From Bacteroidota bacterium (lineage in GTDB: Bacteria > Bacteroidota > Bacteroidia > Chitinophagales > LD1): 64,000 nucleotides of DNA. The notes under the pieces were generated by a model that was not told the DNA's origin, did not search any database, and was given only the letters and a program-made list of their open reading frames with translations. Of this stretch, positions 28,251 to 38,016 are shown one piece after another (position 1 is the first letter of the stretch; each line of letters opens with the position of its first letter). The stretch covers positions 1 to 64,000 of the forward strand of contig CANJLD010000011.1 of NCBI GenBank assembly GCA_947475165.1, read 5' to 3'. The position numbers and the translations under genes are program-made.

Positions 28251-29333
28251 TTATTGGAAAGACGTAAGAGTTTCCGCCACTACTTTTACCTCTGCTGTTG
28301 TTATACCGGCAAACATGGGTAGCGAAAAAATTTGTGGTGCATACCTCCCCGCAACCGGAAAAGAATTTGAAGAAGGAACCACTTCATTCAGCATAAACGG
28401 ATAATGAATACCGAAACCAATTTCACTCTTATTGAAAAGCTCAATGAGCGCATCTCTCCTTTCTGTTTTAATTACATACAAATGATACACATGCTTTGCG
28501 CCTTCCGTTTCAACGGGCAATTGTATTCCGTAAATATTGTTTAGCTGCTCCGTATAAATTTTTGCAGCTGCCCTTCGCTGTTCATTCCATTCGTCTAAGT
28601 ATTTCAGTTTTACCGAGAGCACAGCAGCCTGCAATTCATCTAAACGGCTGTTTCTGCCTACATAGCTTATTTTATTTTTTGTTTCCTGCCCGCAATTGCC
28701 GAGTGCTTTTATTTTTTGCGCAAGTACACCGTCATTAGTAGTTACACAACCACCATCACCAAGTGCTCCCAAATTTTTACTTGGGTAAAAACTAAAACAG
28801 GCGGCATTGCCAAAACTTCCCACGCGCTTTCCTTTGTATTCTGCACCATGCGCTTGTGCACAATCTTCTATTACCAATAAATTATTTTTTTGCGCCAACT
28901 CCATTATCTCTTTCATCCGGCATGGGTGACCATACAAATGCACCGGTATAATGGCTTTTGTTTTTGAAGTTATTGCGGCTTGAATAGAGGCAGGGTTAAT
29001 TGTAAACTCATCATTTAAAGTATCAACCGGTACCGGTACTGCTCCAAGCCTGGCAACAGCCGAAGCGGTAGACACCCAAGTATGCACCGGTACAATTACT
29101 TCATCACCAGTGCCAATGCCAAGGGCTTCTAAAGCTGATTCTAAAGCATCTGTTCCATTAGCACTCCCCACACAATATTTAGTGCCTATGTAGTTTGCAA
29201 ATTCAGATTCAAACTGTTCAACGTATTTGCCGAGAATAAACGAACTGCTGTTCAGCACTTCATTTACCACCACATTTATTTCGTGTTTTAGTGGTTCGTG
29301 AATACGTTGCAAATCAACAAAGGGGACTTTCAT
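28251..29333 (-). CDS. DegT/DnrJ/EryC1/StrS sugar aminotransferase
   Basis: 360 aa PLP-dependent enzyme that transaminates keto-sugars on nucleotide carriers. Motifs: [17 protein letters not shown] at the start, [30 protein letters not shown], the PLP ring contact [19 protein letters not shown], and Lys186 in [16 protein letters not shown], which forms the Schiff base. The length is normal for the family. It would make an amino sugar for a surface glycan. The gene is divergent from the nitrilase-amidotransferase-carbamoyltransferase operon, 50 bp apart, and probably serves the same pathway. Confidence 0.95.
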   Translation of the reverse strand: MKVPFVDLQRIHEPLKHEINVVVNEVLNSSSFILGKYVEQFESEFANYIGTKYCVGSANGTDALESALEALGIGTGDEVIVPVHTWVSTASAVARLGAVPVPVDTLNDEFTINPASIQAAITSKTKAIIPVHLYGHPCRMKEIMELAQKNNLLVIEDCAQAHGAEYKGKRVGSFGNAACFSFYPSKNLGALGDGGCVTTNDGVLAQKIKALGNCGQETKNKISYVGRNSRLDELQAAVLSVKLKYLDEWNEQRRAAAKIYTEQLNNIYGIQLPVETEGAKHVYHLYVIKTERRDALIELFNKSEIGFGIHYPFMLNEVVPSSNSFPVAGRYAPQIFSLPMFAGITTAEVKVVAETLTSFQ

Positions 29334-29383
29334 TCTAAATATTTGTTGCTAATGTAGCGCGAGTAAGATATTTTTCCGCACAA

Positions 29384-30208
29384 ATGAAACTTGGCTTAGC
29401 ACAATTATTAGTAGAAGGCACCGAACCTCAGCGTAATTTTGAGCGCGCAGAAAAGCTGATTGCCCAAGCTGCCGAACAAAAATGCGATATCGTTTTACTT
29501 CCCGAAACGATAGATTTTGCGTGGACACACCCCGATGCATTGAAAGAAGCACAACCGGTGCCCGGAAAATTCAGCGATGTGTTTTGTGCATTAGCAAGAA
29601 AATATAATCTCTGGATTTGCGTAGGGCTTACCGAGAAAGCAGAAAGCTGCAATTACAATACTTCGTTATTAATAAACCGGAACGGAGTGATTATTGGCAA
29701 GCATCGAAAAATAAATTTACTCACCGTTGAGTTTCCGTATTACGAAGTAGGCTCTTCGCTAAATGTTTACGATACAGAGTTCGGGAAAATAGGTTTAAAT
29801 ATTTGTGCCGATAATTATCTCGATTCGCTGCACATTGGTCATGCTCTTGCGCGTATGGGCGCACAACTTATTCTTGCACCATCATCATGGACGGTAGATT
29901 TTTCGATTACCGAAGCCGAAGACCCTTACCGCGATAAATGGGTTAAACCACTACGCACATTAGCTACCTTATATGATTTGGTAATTGCCAGTGCCACCAG
30001 CGTAGGCTACATAGTTGGCGGACCTTATGAAGGAAAGAAAATGGTGGGCTGCTCATTATGCGTAGGCAAACAGGGAGTTATTGCACAAGGTATGATGAAC
30101 GAATTTGCCGGTGAATTAGTAGTAGCAGAGTTTAACTTACCGGTGCGCACAGAAAAAGGAACAGAAATAGGAGCAATGCTGCAACAGAAAGGGTATAAGT
30201 TTGATTAA
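29384..30208 (+). CDS. Nitrilase-superfamily amidohydrolase (carbon-nitrogen hydrolase)
   Basis: 274 aa. The Glu-Lys-Cys triad of the nitrilase superfamily is present: Glu41 (LLPETIDF), Lys109 (GKHRKINL) and Cys141 (LNICADNY). Such enzymes hydrolyse amides or act as glutaminase domains that release ammonia, as in glutamine-dependent NAD synthetase. The stop codon shares one base with the ATG of the downstream PP-loop amidotransferase (TAATG), so the two are translationally coupled. I therefore suggest it supplies ammonia to that enzyme (inference). Other possibilities are a free amidase or a carbamoyl-compound hydrolase. Confidence 0.88.
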   Translation: MKLGLAQLLVEGTEPQRNFERAEKLIAQAAEQKCDIVLLPETIDFAWTHPDALKEAQPVPGKFSDVFCALARKYNLWICVGLTEKAESCNYNTSLLINRNGVIIGKHRKINLLTVEFPYYEVGSSLNVYDTEFGKIGLNICADNYLDSLHIGHALARMGAQLILAPSSWTVDFSITEAEDPYRDKWVKPLRTLATLYDLVIASATSVGYIVGGPYEGKKMVGCSLCVGKQGVIAQGMMNEFAGELVVAEFNLPVRTEKGTEIGAMLQQKGYKFD

Positions 30209-31395
30209 TGGTAATTGTAAACGGCATACAAAAAAATATTTCTTATCAGCGGTGTACCCGTTGCATAAGCGACAGTACTTGCCCCGGAATAACATTCGAT
30301 GTCAAAGGAGTTTGCAGTTTTTGTTTTTTGCACGATAAATGGGTGAAGATGTATCCGAACGATGAACGGGGCAATGTTCCGCTTCAAGCCATGATTCAAA
30401 CCATGAAACGCGATGGGAAAGATAAAAAGTATGATTGCGTAATTGGCATTAGCGGAGGAAGAGACAGCACTTATGTATTGCACCTTACCGTAAAAAAATA
30501 TGGCTTGCGTCCGCTTGCCGTACACTTTAACGATGGCTTTGATAACCCGGTGGGTGGTGAGAACATGGTGAATATTACTAAAAAATTAGGCGTAGAGCTG
30601 CGCACCATCACCAGCGATTGGCGCGAAGCAAAAGATTTAAAAATTTCTTTTTTAAAAGCATCGGTACCGGAACTGAATGAAGGAACCGATGTAGGCATTG
30701 CTGCTTCCTGTTACGGAGTGGCGTGCAAGGAAAAAATTAAACATGTTATTTACGGACAGTCGTTTCGCACCGAAGGAGTAAAGCCTGTTTCGTGGGCCTA
30801 TATGGTGGGTGATTATTTGAATGATGTTCAAAATAAATTCGGCACTGTAAAATTACGCAAGTGGGAACCGGAGAACCCCAATTATCATTTAGGCTGGAAA
30901 GAACTTTTTTATTACTCATTTATACAAGGCATTAAAGCGTACTCACCTTTGTATTACGAAAACTATGTGCGCAAAGAAGCCGAAGAAATAATTAAGGCAG
31001 AATACAATTGGGTATATCCGGGAGCACATTACTTTGATGATTTGTATTGGGCACTAATTACCTATGTTCATCGCGTAAAGTTTAATATTGATTTTCGCTT
31101 GAATGCTTATTCTGCGCTTATACGCGATGGACAAATGGAAAGAGAAATTGCTTTAGAAGCCGTAAAGAAACCTTATGTAATGGAAGACCCGCGCATAATT
31201 GATTTATGTTTAAAACGCTTGAGCATTACGCGCGAAGATTTTGACCGGTGGGTTCAACTTCCACCAAAAACTTTTCATGATTATAACACCGGTTACGAGT
31301 TGATGAAATTTTTACGACCGGGTATTAAGCTGGCAACCAAGTTGGGTATGTTCCCCGAAATTGTATACGATAAATATTTTCTCTGTGGCGAATAA
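30208..31395 (+). CDS. N-acetyl sugar amidotransferase (WbpG/PseA-like PP-loop enzyme)
   Basis: 395 aa. The N-terminus has a cysteine-rich zinc-knuckle-like region (CTRCISDSTC ... CSFC, residues 16-39). The ATP-pyrophosphatase P-loop is ISGGRDSTYVLHL (about 81-93), followed by RPLAVHFNDGFDN. This arrangement matches the family that converts an N-acetyl group of a nucleotide sugar to acetamidino, using ammonia from a HisH/HisF-type partner. No HisH or HisF homologue is in the window; instead a nitrilase-type hydrolase overlaps its start. Its 3' end overlaps the start of the carbamoyltransferase by 11 bp. Role: amidino-sugar formation for a surface glycan. Confidence 0.88.
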   Translation: MVIVNGIQKNISYQRCTRCISDSTCPGITFDVKGVCSFCFLHDKWVKMYPNDERGNVPLQAMIQTMKRDGKDKKYDCVIGISGGRDSTYVLHLTVKKYGLRPLAVHFNDGFDNPVGGENMVNITKKLGVELRTITSDWREAKDLKISFLKASVPELNEGTDVGIAASCYGVACKEKIKHVIYGQSFRTEGVKPVSWAYMVGDYLNDVQNKFGTVKLRKWEPENPNYHLGWKELFYYSFIQGIKAYSPLYYENYVRKEAEEIIKAEYNWVYPGAHYFDDLYWALITYVHRVKFNIDFRLNAYSALIRDGQMEREIALEAVKKPYVMEDPRIIDLCLKRLSITREDFDRWVQLPPKTFHDYNTGYELMKFLRPGIKLATKLGMFPEIVYDKYFLCGE

Positions 31396-33019
31396 TTTCT
31401 ACGTATTGGGAATTAATGGCGGTGTGCGTCCGGGCTATCAGGATGTGAGTGCAGTGCTACTCAGGAACGGAGAATTGGTTGCTGCAGTTGAAGAAGAAAG
31501 ACTGAATAGAATTAAATTTTCGGCTGGTCAATTACCTGTGCTATCCGTACAAGAAGTATTAAAAATTGCAGTCATAGGCATATATGATGTTTCAGTTGTT
31601 GCCTATCACGGTAGCACCTGGCAATTATCTATTGAAAGTGTATTGAAATCACATTTCGAAAATTATTTTGGCTTTTGTCCGCAAATAAAGCGTTATCACC
31701 ACCATGATTGTCATGCTGCCAGTACATTTTATTCTTCGGGCTTTGAAGAGGCTTTAGTTATAACCGTTGACGGTTCCGGTGACGGTATTAGCACACGAAT
31801 TGGCGTTGGTGATAAAAACGGAATCAGAACGATTCGGGAATTTGCACGCCCACAGAGTTTAGGAATTTTTTATTCCATGATTACTCAGCTCTGCGGCTTT
31901 ACCCGCGATGCCGATGAATATAAACTGATGGGGCTTGCCGCTTACGGCAATGCATCGGCTTTTGATTTAAGCGAAATACTTTACACCACACCCGAAGGAT
32001 ATTTTTTCGACACCGGTTTTATGGTTGATATTATCCCCGGGCAATCATCGCCAAGCCGATACGAAATGTTGTTCAATAAAAAGCTGACAGATAAGTTAGG
32101 ACTTAAACGCAGAACTTCTGCCGGTATAGAACAGCCGTATAAAGATTTGGCAGCATCAGCACAACAACAATTAGAAAAAATACTCACGCACTTAGTAAAA
32201 ACTTATGTGCAGCAAACAGGCATTAAAAAAGTATGTATGGCTGGTGGCGTAGCATTGAACTGCCTTGCCAATCAAAAAATTGAAGCCCTTGATGAAGTAG
32301 AGGCACTCTACATTCAACCGGCATCTTCCGATTCAGGTATTTCGTTGGGTGCAGCTTATCTCGCAAGCGTTGAACACGGTTTTTCTATCAAAAAAATGAC
32401 GCATGTATTTTACGGCAATTCATTTACCGATGCAGAAATTGAGTTGGCTTTGCAAAACTGCGGTGTCAATTATACACGCTCAGAAAATATTATTGAAGAA
32501 GTGGCAACTGCATTAGCGGGAAATAAAGTAGTGAGTTGGTTTCAGGACAGAATGGAATTTGGTCCGCGGGCGTTGGGCAGCAGAAGTATCTTGGCTAATG
32601 CATCGACAGAAAATATTCAGTCCATTGTAAATCAAAAAGTAAAATTCCGCGAAGGGTTTCGTCCGTTTGGTGCATCGGTTTTAGAGGAAGATTTTCATAC
32701 TTATTTTAATGCCAAGGGCGCTACTGCCCCTTTTATGACAAAAGTGTTTGACGTAAAACCGGAACATCAAACCTTGCTGAAAGGAGTAACCCATGCCGAT
32801 GGCACTTGCCGCGTGCAAACAGTAAATTCAGCGCAACACAAAAAATATTTTGAATTGCTTTCTTCTTTTAAACAAAGAACCGGCACCGGTGTATTGCTAA
32901 ACACCAGTTTTAATTTAAATCACGAACCTATTGTTTGTACACCGCGACAAGCCATTGCCAGTTTTTTTGCCAGCGGCTTAGATGTTTTAGCTATTGGCAA
33001 CTTTACACTTCAAAAATAA
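31385..33019 (+). CDS. Carbamoyltransferase (NodU/CmcH/TobZ family)
   Basis: 544 aa from the GTG at 31385, which fits the family start (MANNFYVLGINGGVRPGYQDVSAVLL); the frame also contains an upstream TTG at 31361. The N-terminal ASKHA-type domain has HHDCHAASTFYSSGFEEAL and TVDGSGDG; the middle has the KVCMAGGVALNCLAN motif; the C-terminal YrdC-like part ends with REGFRPFGASVLEEDF and LNTSFNLNHEPIVC. These are typical of enzymes that transfer carbamoyl from carbamoyl phosphate to a hydroxyl of a sugar or polyketide. Third gene of the tightly overlapped operon beginning at 29384; convergent with the 33070 gene. Confidence 0.92.
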   Translation: MANNFYVLGINGGVRPGYQDVSAVLLRNGELVAAVEEERLNRIKFSAGQLPVLSVQEVLKIAVIGIYDVSVVAYHGSTWQLSIESVLKSHFENYFGFCPQIKRYHHHDCHAASTFYSSGFEEALVITVDGSGDGISTRIGVGDKNGIRTIREFARPQSLGIFYSMITQLCGFTRDADEYKLMGLAAYGNASAFDLSEILYTTPEGYFFDTGFMVDIIPGQSSPSRYEMLFNKKLTDKLGLKRRTSAGIEQPYKDLAASAQQQLEKILTHLVKTYVQQTGIKKVCMAGGVALNCLANQKIEALDEVEALYIQPASSDSGISLGAAYLASVEHGFSIKKMTHVFYGNSFTDAEIELALQNCGVNYTRSENIIEEVATALAGNKVVSWFQDRMEFGPRALGSRSILANASTENIQSIVNQKVKFREGFRPFGASVLEEDFHTYFNAKGATAPFMTKVFDVKPEHQTLLKGVTHADGTCRVQTVNSAQHKKYFELLSSFKQRTGTGVLLNTSFNLNHEPIVCTPRQAIASFFASGLDVLAIGNFTLQK

Positions 33020-33069
33020 GTTCACTGCTTTTTTTACCGCTGTGAGTTGCTATAATTTTAAAGCAATGC

Positions 33070-35892
33070 CTACTTGCTTATAGTTTGAAGCAGTTGTCGG
33101 GGACCTGGATTCTCGGGGTTCATTTGAATAGCTCGGTTTAGGTAGTATGTAGCACTATCCGCCATATTCATGTTTATATAGGTTCGCCCTATATTCATAT
33201 AGCCATCAATATAGTTGGGCACCAAACGAATACCCTCCTTATTTACAGCAACAGATTTGTCGTACTCTTTTAATTGATAATAAATAAAGCTCAGCTTGTC
33301 ATATCCTAATGATTCTGTTGAACGAACGCTAATCACATGTTCAAAATATGGAATTGCGTCCTTCAGTTTTCCCTGAGAAAAATATAATTCACCTATGTAC
33401 CGGTGAACCTCACTGAACGAGGTATCAATAGTTAATGCTTGTTTAAAAGCAAGAATAGCACTATCTGGTAAACTTAGAGATGTATACACTCGACCAATAT
33501 CATAAGCCACATTAAAGAAATGCGGATAAATTTCAAGCGCTTTTTTAAAGTGTCCCAATGCCTCCTTTTCCAAATTTGTCTTTTCTAATACATCTTGTTC
33601 TTTTTCTGAATGCTGCATAAGATGCAATGCTAAAAGATTATGAGCCTGAGCCGAGCTATTTACATAATCAATATCATGTCGAAACAAGGTAAGATCGTCT
33701 TTCCAATCCAGATTTCGGGAGAAGGTAAGTAACGAGTAACTGCAGAGCACTCCAATAAAAATATATGCGAAAGATTTGGGCAATTTTGAAAATGTCAGCT
33801 TCTCTAGGCTGCCCATTAAAAAAGCAGAACTAATTTTACTGTGTTTTATTAAAAAAGCAACGAAAACCATACTCCACCCTAATGAGGGCAAAAGAAGGTA
33901 CCTATCCGCCACAACACCTGGAACCGGTACAAAAAATCCCGAAAATTGAGCTACTGAAAGCAGATAGACAATTAATCCAAATGCCACAATAGAATTTGAT
34001 TTTGAAAACCCAATTGCCGCTAGTAAAATTGTTAGATGCAATAACAAGAAAACAATTGACGAAGCACTCTGTAACTCTGTAGGTTTTATAAACGCGAACC
34101 CGTAATAAAATGATTGAGGATGAGGAAAAATTGTTTTTTGAAGGTAGAACCCTGCGCTTGCCAAAGCCGTTCCTATTCTGATACTAAGGGGCGAGGTATT
34201 CGTTACGGGAACCTCCACAAAGCTTATCGGGCGATCTGTTTCGGTTTTTACAACCGCGTTAGCTATGCTTCCGTAATCTTTAATTGCAACATTTGATATA
34301 GCAGCACTGTAGTTGTACTCCTTCGAAAAAATTCCGAAGGCGACTATTATAAAGATGAACAGGCATGTATTGAAATATTTCACAATAACTTTCCATGAAT
34401 TTTTTCCACTTAATACCGCAATAACAGCAATAAAATTTACCATGAACGTAAAATCTAAAGAATCTAATTTGTGCTTTCCTGAACCAGCTATTATTGTAAT
34501 AGCAATAAGAATGGCCAAAACAACTATTGACGCTAATAGCATTCTGCGACCTATTGCCAATCGGCTAAAAAGGAAAATAAAAAAATTTACAAAAATATCG
34601 CCACTATCCTCCCTAACCGAACCACTGCTAAAATGATTGGCAACAAAAAAAACTAAAAGCAATGCCGGGATTCTAAGAGAGTGACGCCCCCAGAAAAATA
34701 TGCAGAAAAGGAAAGCATAAGATATATTTAATAGGGCCGCTATATTCAAATCTGTAGCAAAATTATCTTTTAAATAAACCCTTATTTCTATAGCCATAAA
34801 AAGAGATGACAATAACAAACCCAAACTCCAAAAGTCAATCTTTTTATATCTGAGATATTGAGCTACTATAAGAATCGCGGGTATTAACGCGAGTGTTTTC
34901 CAAGTATACATACAAACCTGCATATAAAAATATAATACAACAGCCGTGGGAATTATACTATAAACCGAACTTAGGTTGAACTCGCTATACCAAGGCTTTA
35001 GTCCAGAAAAAGGCACTTCAACATCTATTGGTTCTGTTTGTTTGTTTCTTAGAGAAATTAGCATATCCGAAATCGACAGTCCCTTTATTACTAAATATGT
35101 TGTTGTTATTCCGGCAATCTGCAACAACGCCAGCCAGAATTTATACCAGGGTGCTATTGCACCCAAGCTCATATACATAACAAGAGTCAGGAGTGTTGTT
35201 AGCATAAAAACAAAAATGAGCCTGGCTTCTGTAAAAAAAATTACAGCTAATGGTATGAAGAAGACAAACGGCAAAAATGTTTTTTTACATAACATGGCCA
35301 TAAGAAAAAGAATAGCCGCTGCAGGAATATACCACCAGCTTTTTTTACGTGCCCCTACAATTCCCACCCAACAAGAAAGTAGACAGAAAAGTAATCCCAA
35401 AATTTCATCTCTGTTTTTAATACTGCAAACCACTTCGGAGTGCGATGGGTGCGCGCAAAACAGCAAAGTTATACAGAGCGCAACAAATGGAGTGACAACC
35501 CCGCCAATAACAATCAGTAACTTAAACAAACCATAACAAAGAAAAGCATACAGTAAGCAGTTTGCCAAATGACCTATGAATACATTATCGCCAAATAATG
35601 AATGCTCAATTGCAAATGTAGCTATTGGAACAGGCCGGTATTCATAAGCATAACCCGCTTCATCCTGATAATATGGTGAGGAGAAAATTTCCGGAATGGC
35701 TGTTATTCCTTTAGACGTTAGCCGATGATTTCGTGTAACCAGTTCATCGTCCATGTTATAGCCGTTGAGCAAACTGTTGCTATAAAGCAGCAACGCAAAA
35801 GCTACAATTATTAATTCATAAAAATATTTACTATAAAACGGATGGGTAGCTGCCGGTTTTGTTTTAGTTTTTTTACCTGTAGCGTTTGCCAT
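33070..35892 (-). CDS. GT-C-type membrane protein with C-terminal TPR repeats (TMTC/PMT-like), 940 aa
   Basis: After a lysine-rich N-terminus come many membrane helices (about residues 30-730). The first loop carries LLNGYNMDDELV, an acidic pair in the position of the GT-C catalytic loop, and EYRPVPIATFAIEHSLFG, as in TMTC/O-mannosyltransferase-like proteins. From about residue 750 at least five TPR units follow (ALGHFKKALEIYPHFFNVAYDIGRVY and on). It probably glycosylates a protein or lipid on the periplasmic side. The middle (about 270-560) is longer than usual, with extra hydrophobic segments. Its base composition is more AT-rich than that of the flanking genes. It stands alone between convergent and divergent neighbours. 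Confidence 0.75.
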   Translation of the reverse strand: MANATGKKTKTKPAATHPFYSKYFYELIIVAFALLLYSNSLLNGYNMDDELVTRNHRLTSKGITAIPEIFSSPYYQDEAGYAYEYRPVPIATFAIEHSLFGDNVFIGHLANCLLYAFLCYGLFKLLIVIGGVVTPFVALCITLLFCAHPSHSEVVCSIKNRDEILGLLFCLLSCWVGIVGARKKSWWYIPAAAILFLMAMLCKKTFLPFVFFIPLAVIFFTEARLIFVFMLTTLLTLVMYMSLGAIAPWYKFWLALLQIAGITTTYLVIKGLSISDMLISLRNKQTEPIDVEVPFSGLKPWYSEFNLSSVYSIIPTAVVLYFYMQVCMYTWKTLALIPAILIVAQYLRYKKIDFWSLGLLLSSLFMAIEIRVYLKDNFATDLNIAALLNISYAFLFCIFFWGRHSLRIPALLLVFFVANHFSSGSVREDSGDIFVNFFIFLFSRLAIGRRMLLASIVVLAILIAITIIAGSGKHKLDSLDFTFMVNFIAVIAVLSGKNSWKVIVKYFNTCLFIFIIVAFGIFSKEYNYSAAISNVAIKDYGSIANAVVKTETDRPISFVEVPVTNTSPLSIRIGTALASAGFYLQKTIFPHPQSFYYGFAFIKPTELQSASSIVFLLLHLTILLAAIGFSKSNSIVAFGLIVYLLSVAQFSGFFVPVPGVVADRYLLLPSLGWSMVFVAFLIKHSKISSAFLMGSLEKLTFSKLPKSFAYIFIGVLCSYSLLTFSRNLDWKDDLTLFRHDIDYVNSSAQAHNLLALHLMQHSEKEQDVLEKTNLEKEALGHFKKALEIYPHFFNVAYDIGRVYTSLSLPDSAILAFKQALTIDTSFSEVHRYIGELYFSQGKLKDAIPYFEHVISVRSTESLGYDKLSFIYYQLKEYDKSVAVNKEGIRLVPNYIDGYMNIGRTYINMNMADSATYYLNRAIQMNPENPGPRQLLQTISK

Positions 35893-36056
35893 ATAACAAT
35901 ATTAATAGGATTTGCCTACTTCTGCCAGCCAGAAATATCAATTGATGTACTCCGCCTTTTCAATTTTTATTCCCAGATATAACCATGTTATAGAATTAGA
36001 AAATTGTAACAGTACCGCAGAATTGTTGAATATAATACCTGATAAAGAAGTAAAAG

Positions 36057-36875
36057 TTATTTCTGCAACATCCTTTCCACTTCTTCAAATTCCAAGACAG
36101 GAGGGTTGTATAAAAACTCCTCTAACAACGGATACTTATTACCCGGATCGCCAAACTCTTTTTCGAAAAAAAACCGGAACGGAACGGCAAATACTTTTAG
36201 CTGAGATTTCTGTTGATTATAGTAATAGAACTGTAATTGATATTCGGGATGCAAAACACCAAAATGAACCACCGGTCGTGAATCTTGCGATTGATTAACA
36301 TGAGAACCGTGCAATGTTTTATCCAGATAGATTACCAGATCTCCGGGATTACAATCTACCGTTTGGGCCAACGAAAAAAGTTGCGATTGCATAAGTTCAT
36401 ACGGCCACTCGCAAAACATAGGCAGAACATAGTCAAAAACCCGGTTGCTTCCTTTTAAAACAAACAATGCACCATTATTAAATGAGGTAGTAACTAAAGG
36501 AATCCAAATATTGCGGTATTGAAATTTATTTTCATCTGTTATGCTAAAATCTCTATGTAATGCACAGGTACTATTTGCATTGCAGTTTTTTGACATATAG
36601 GTGGCAACAGGTGCACAATAGCTTTCAAAAATTGAAGCTAATGGCACTTCAAGAACCCCTAAAATTTTTTCGCTTATCTGTAATCCGGTTTCAGCATTCG
36701 TATCATACAAACTATTCCACATGCCTTTTTCCTCGATTGAACGGGGATGGTGTTGCTTATAAAGTTGAGCCAACTCATTTACTTTGGCTTCGTCTATAAA
36801 ATTTCTGATTATTATAAAGCCGTTCTCCGAAAGTTCTGCTTCCAATTGTTTGTCAACCAATACGGCCGTTTTCAT
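36057..36875 (-). CDS. Phytanoyl-CoA dioxygenase-like Fe(II)/2OG oxygenase A
   Basis: 272 aa from the ATG at 36875 (MKTAVLVDKQLEAELSENGF); the 35-codon upstream extension is AT-rich and atypical, so it is rejected. PhyH fold with iron-binding HxD in CALHRDFS, distal His in LDKTLHGSHVNQ and the 2-oxoglutarate Arg in SRPVVHFGV, so the active site looks complete. It probably hydroxylates a small molecule, lipid or sugar-bound substrate. It is divergent from the Wzm-like permease gene, and two more PhyH genes lie within 4 kb, all apparently belonging to the same glycan locus. Substrate unknown. Confidence 0.82.
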   Translation of the reverse strand: MKTAVLVDKQLEAELSENGFIIIRNFIDEAKVNELAQLYKQHHPRSIEEKGMWNSLYDTNAETGLQISEKILGVLEVPLASIFESYCAPVATYMSKNCNANSTCALHRDFSITDENKFQYRNIWIPLVTTSFNNGALFVLKGSNRVFDYVLPMFCEWPYELMQSQLFSLAQTVDCNPGDLVIYLDKTLHGSHVNQSQDSRPVVHFGVLHPEYQLQFYYYNQQKSQLKVFAVPFRFFFEKEFGDPGNKYPLLEEFLYNPPVLEFEEVERMLQK

Positions 36876-37140
36876 AACTAAAATTTTTATTGTAATTCTT
36901 ATAAAAAAACGAATCTCTTTACAAATTCGAATTAAAATGAATTTTCTGTTAAACCAAAAATTAATGCTTTTGAGGCTCAAAAAATGTTGGTTATTAATTC
37001 CCCATCAGTCTTCTTTAAACTTTGAAAATTTGCGAAATTGGAGAAAATTTTATAGATAAATTTGTATGTTTTACACTGCTTAAATAATTATCTATGCAAA
37101 TAATTAATAAACTAAAGCCCAATTGTTGCCAAAAATGGGG

Positions 37141-37977
37141 ATGAAAATAAGTGATCAAACAAAACCTGCAAGTGTAGTTAATGCCGGAAAAGACAGTGTG
37201 ATTCAATACTTAACAGCTGTGTGGAAATACCGAAATTTAATTTATGTTTTTGCCTATCAGGAATTTAAATTACAGTATGCACAAACCCGGCTGTATTTTC
37301 TTTGGATGATTTTGCGCCCGCTTATGGTGCTTGGGCTTTTCACCTTTATTTTTGACCGTTTAATTCATTTGCCAGGTGTTAACTATCCCTATCCCTTATT
37401 TGCCCTAAGCGGCATACTAATTTGGAACAGTTTTAGCTTTATGGTCAACAACGCGGGCAACGTAATTCTAGCTAACCAACAACTAGTCAGAAAAATGTAT
37501 TTCCCCAGAATTATTCTCGTCTTTTCGAAAATGATAGTAGGCTTGGCCGAAACTGTTGTAACCATATTGCTCATATTACTATTAGCTATACTGATAAAAT
37601 TTCCACTGCGTTTTGAAATTCTTTTGCTTCCTCTTTTCATTTTTGCCAATTTAATTGTCGGGCTGGCCATAGCTATCTGGTTAAATGCGCTCACCATTCG
37701 CTTTCGTGATCTTCATCAGATTACACCCACCCTGGTTGGTTTTCTGGTTTGGCTTACACCGGTATTTTATCCAACCAGTTTAATTCCGGCAAATTACTCC
37801 TTCTTCATCTATCTCAATCCAATTGCCGGAGTTATACAAGGTTGCAGGTGGGCCATTTTAGGCGATTCACTTCCCAGCCTGTTCTTTCTGCCTTCTTTTG
37901 CTTTTTTTATTGTTTTATTATTTTTCGGATTACTGTTTTTTATCAGTGCCGAATCTGATTTAGCCGATTATATTTAA
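37141..37977 (+). CDS. ABC-2 type polysaccharide/polyol phosphate export permease (Wzm-like)
   Basis: 278 aa with six predicted membrane helices. Typical family segments: VWKYRNLIYVFAYQEFKLQYAQTRLYF is interrupted here as a cytoplasmic amphipathic entry, then LWMILRPLMVLGLFTFIF, LFALSGILIWNSF, NQQLVRKMYFPRIILV, and the late LTPVFYPTSLIP with YLNPIAGVIQG. It would form the channel for export of an O-antigen-type glycan. Starts at 37135 (ATG) and 37123 (TTG) are also possible. The ATP-binding partner (Wzt) that normally follows is absent; instead a PhyH oxygenase gene follows after 39 bp. Confidence 0.9.
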   Translation: MKISDQTKPASVVNAGKDSVIQYLTAVWKYRNLIYVFAYQEFKLQYAQTRLYFLWMILRPLMVLGLFTFIFDRLIHLPGVNYPYPLFALSGILIWNSFSFMVNNAGNVILANQQLVRKMYFPRIILVFSKMIVGLAETVVTILLILLLAILIKFPLRFEILLLPLFIFANLIVGLAIAIWLNALTIRFRDLHQITPTLVGFLVWLTPVFYPTSLIPANYSFFIYLNPIAGVIQGCRWAILGDSLPSLFFLPSFAFFIVLLFFGLLFFISAESDLADYI

Positions 37978-38016
37978 CCCGTAATTTTACATCTTACCGG
38001 TCAAATTTATTCAACC

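Noticed and set aside
36876-36980. 35-codon extension of PhyH oxygenase A
   Set aside because: It is rich in Ile, Phe, Arg and Lys from AT-rich DNA and precedes the normal family start at 36875.
37123-37977. Complete Wzm/Wzt exporter
   Set aside because: Only the permease is present; no Walker A/B ATPase is encoded within the window apart from uvrA.
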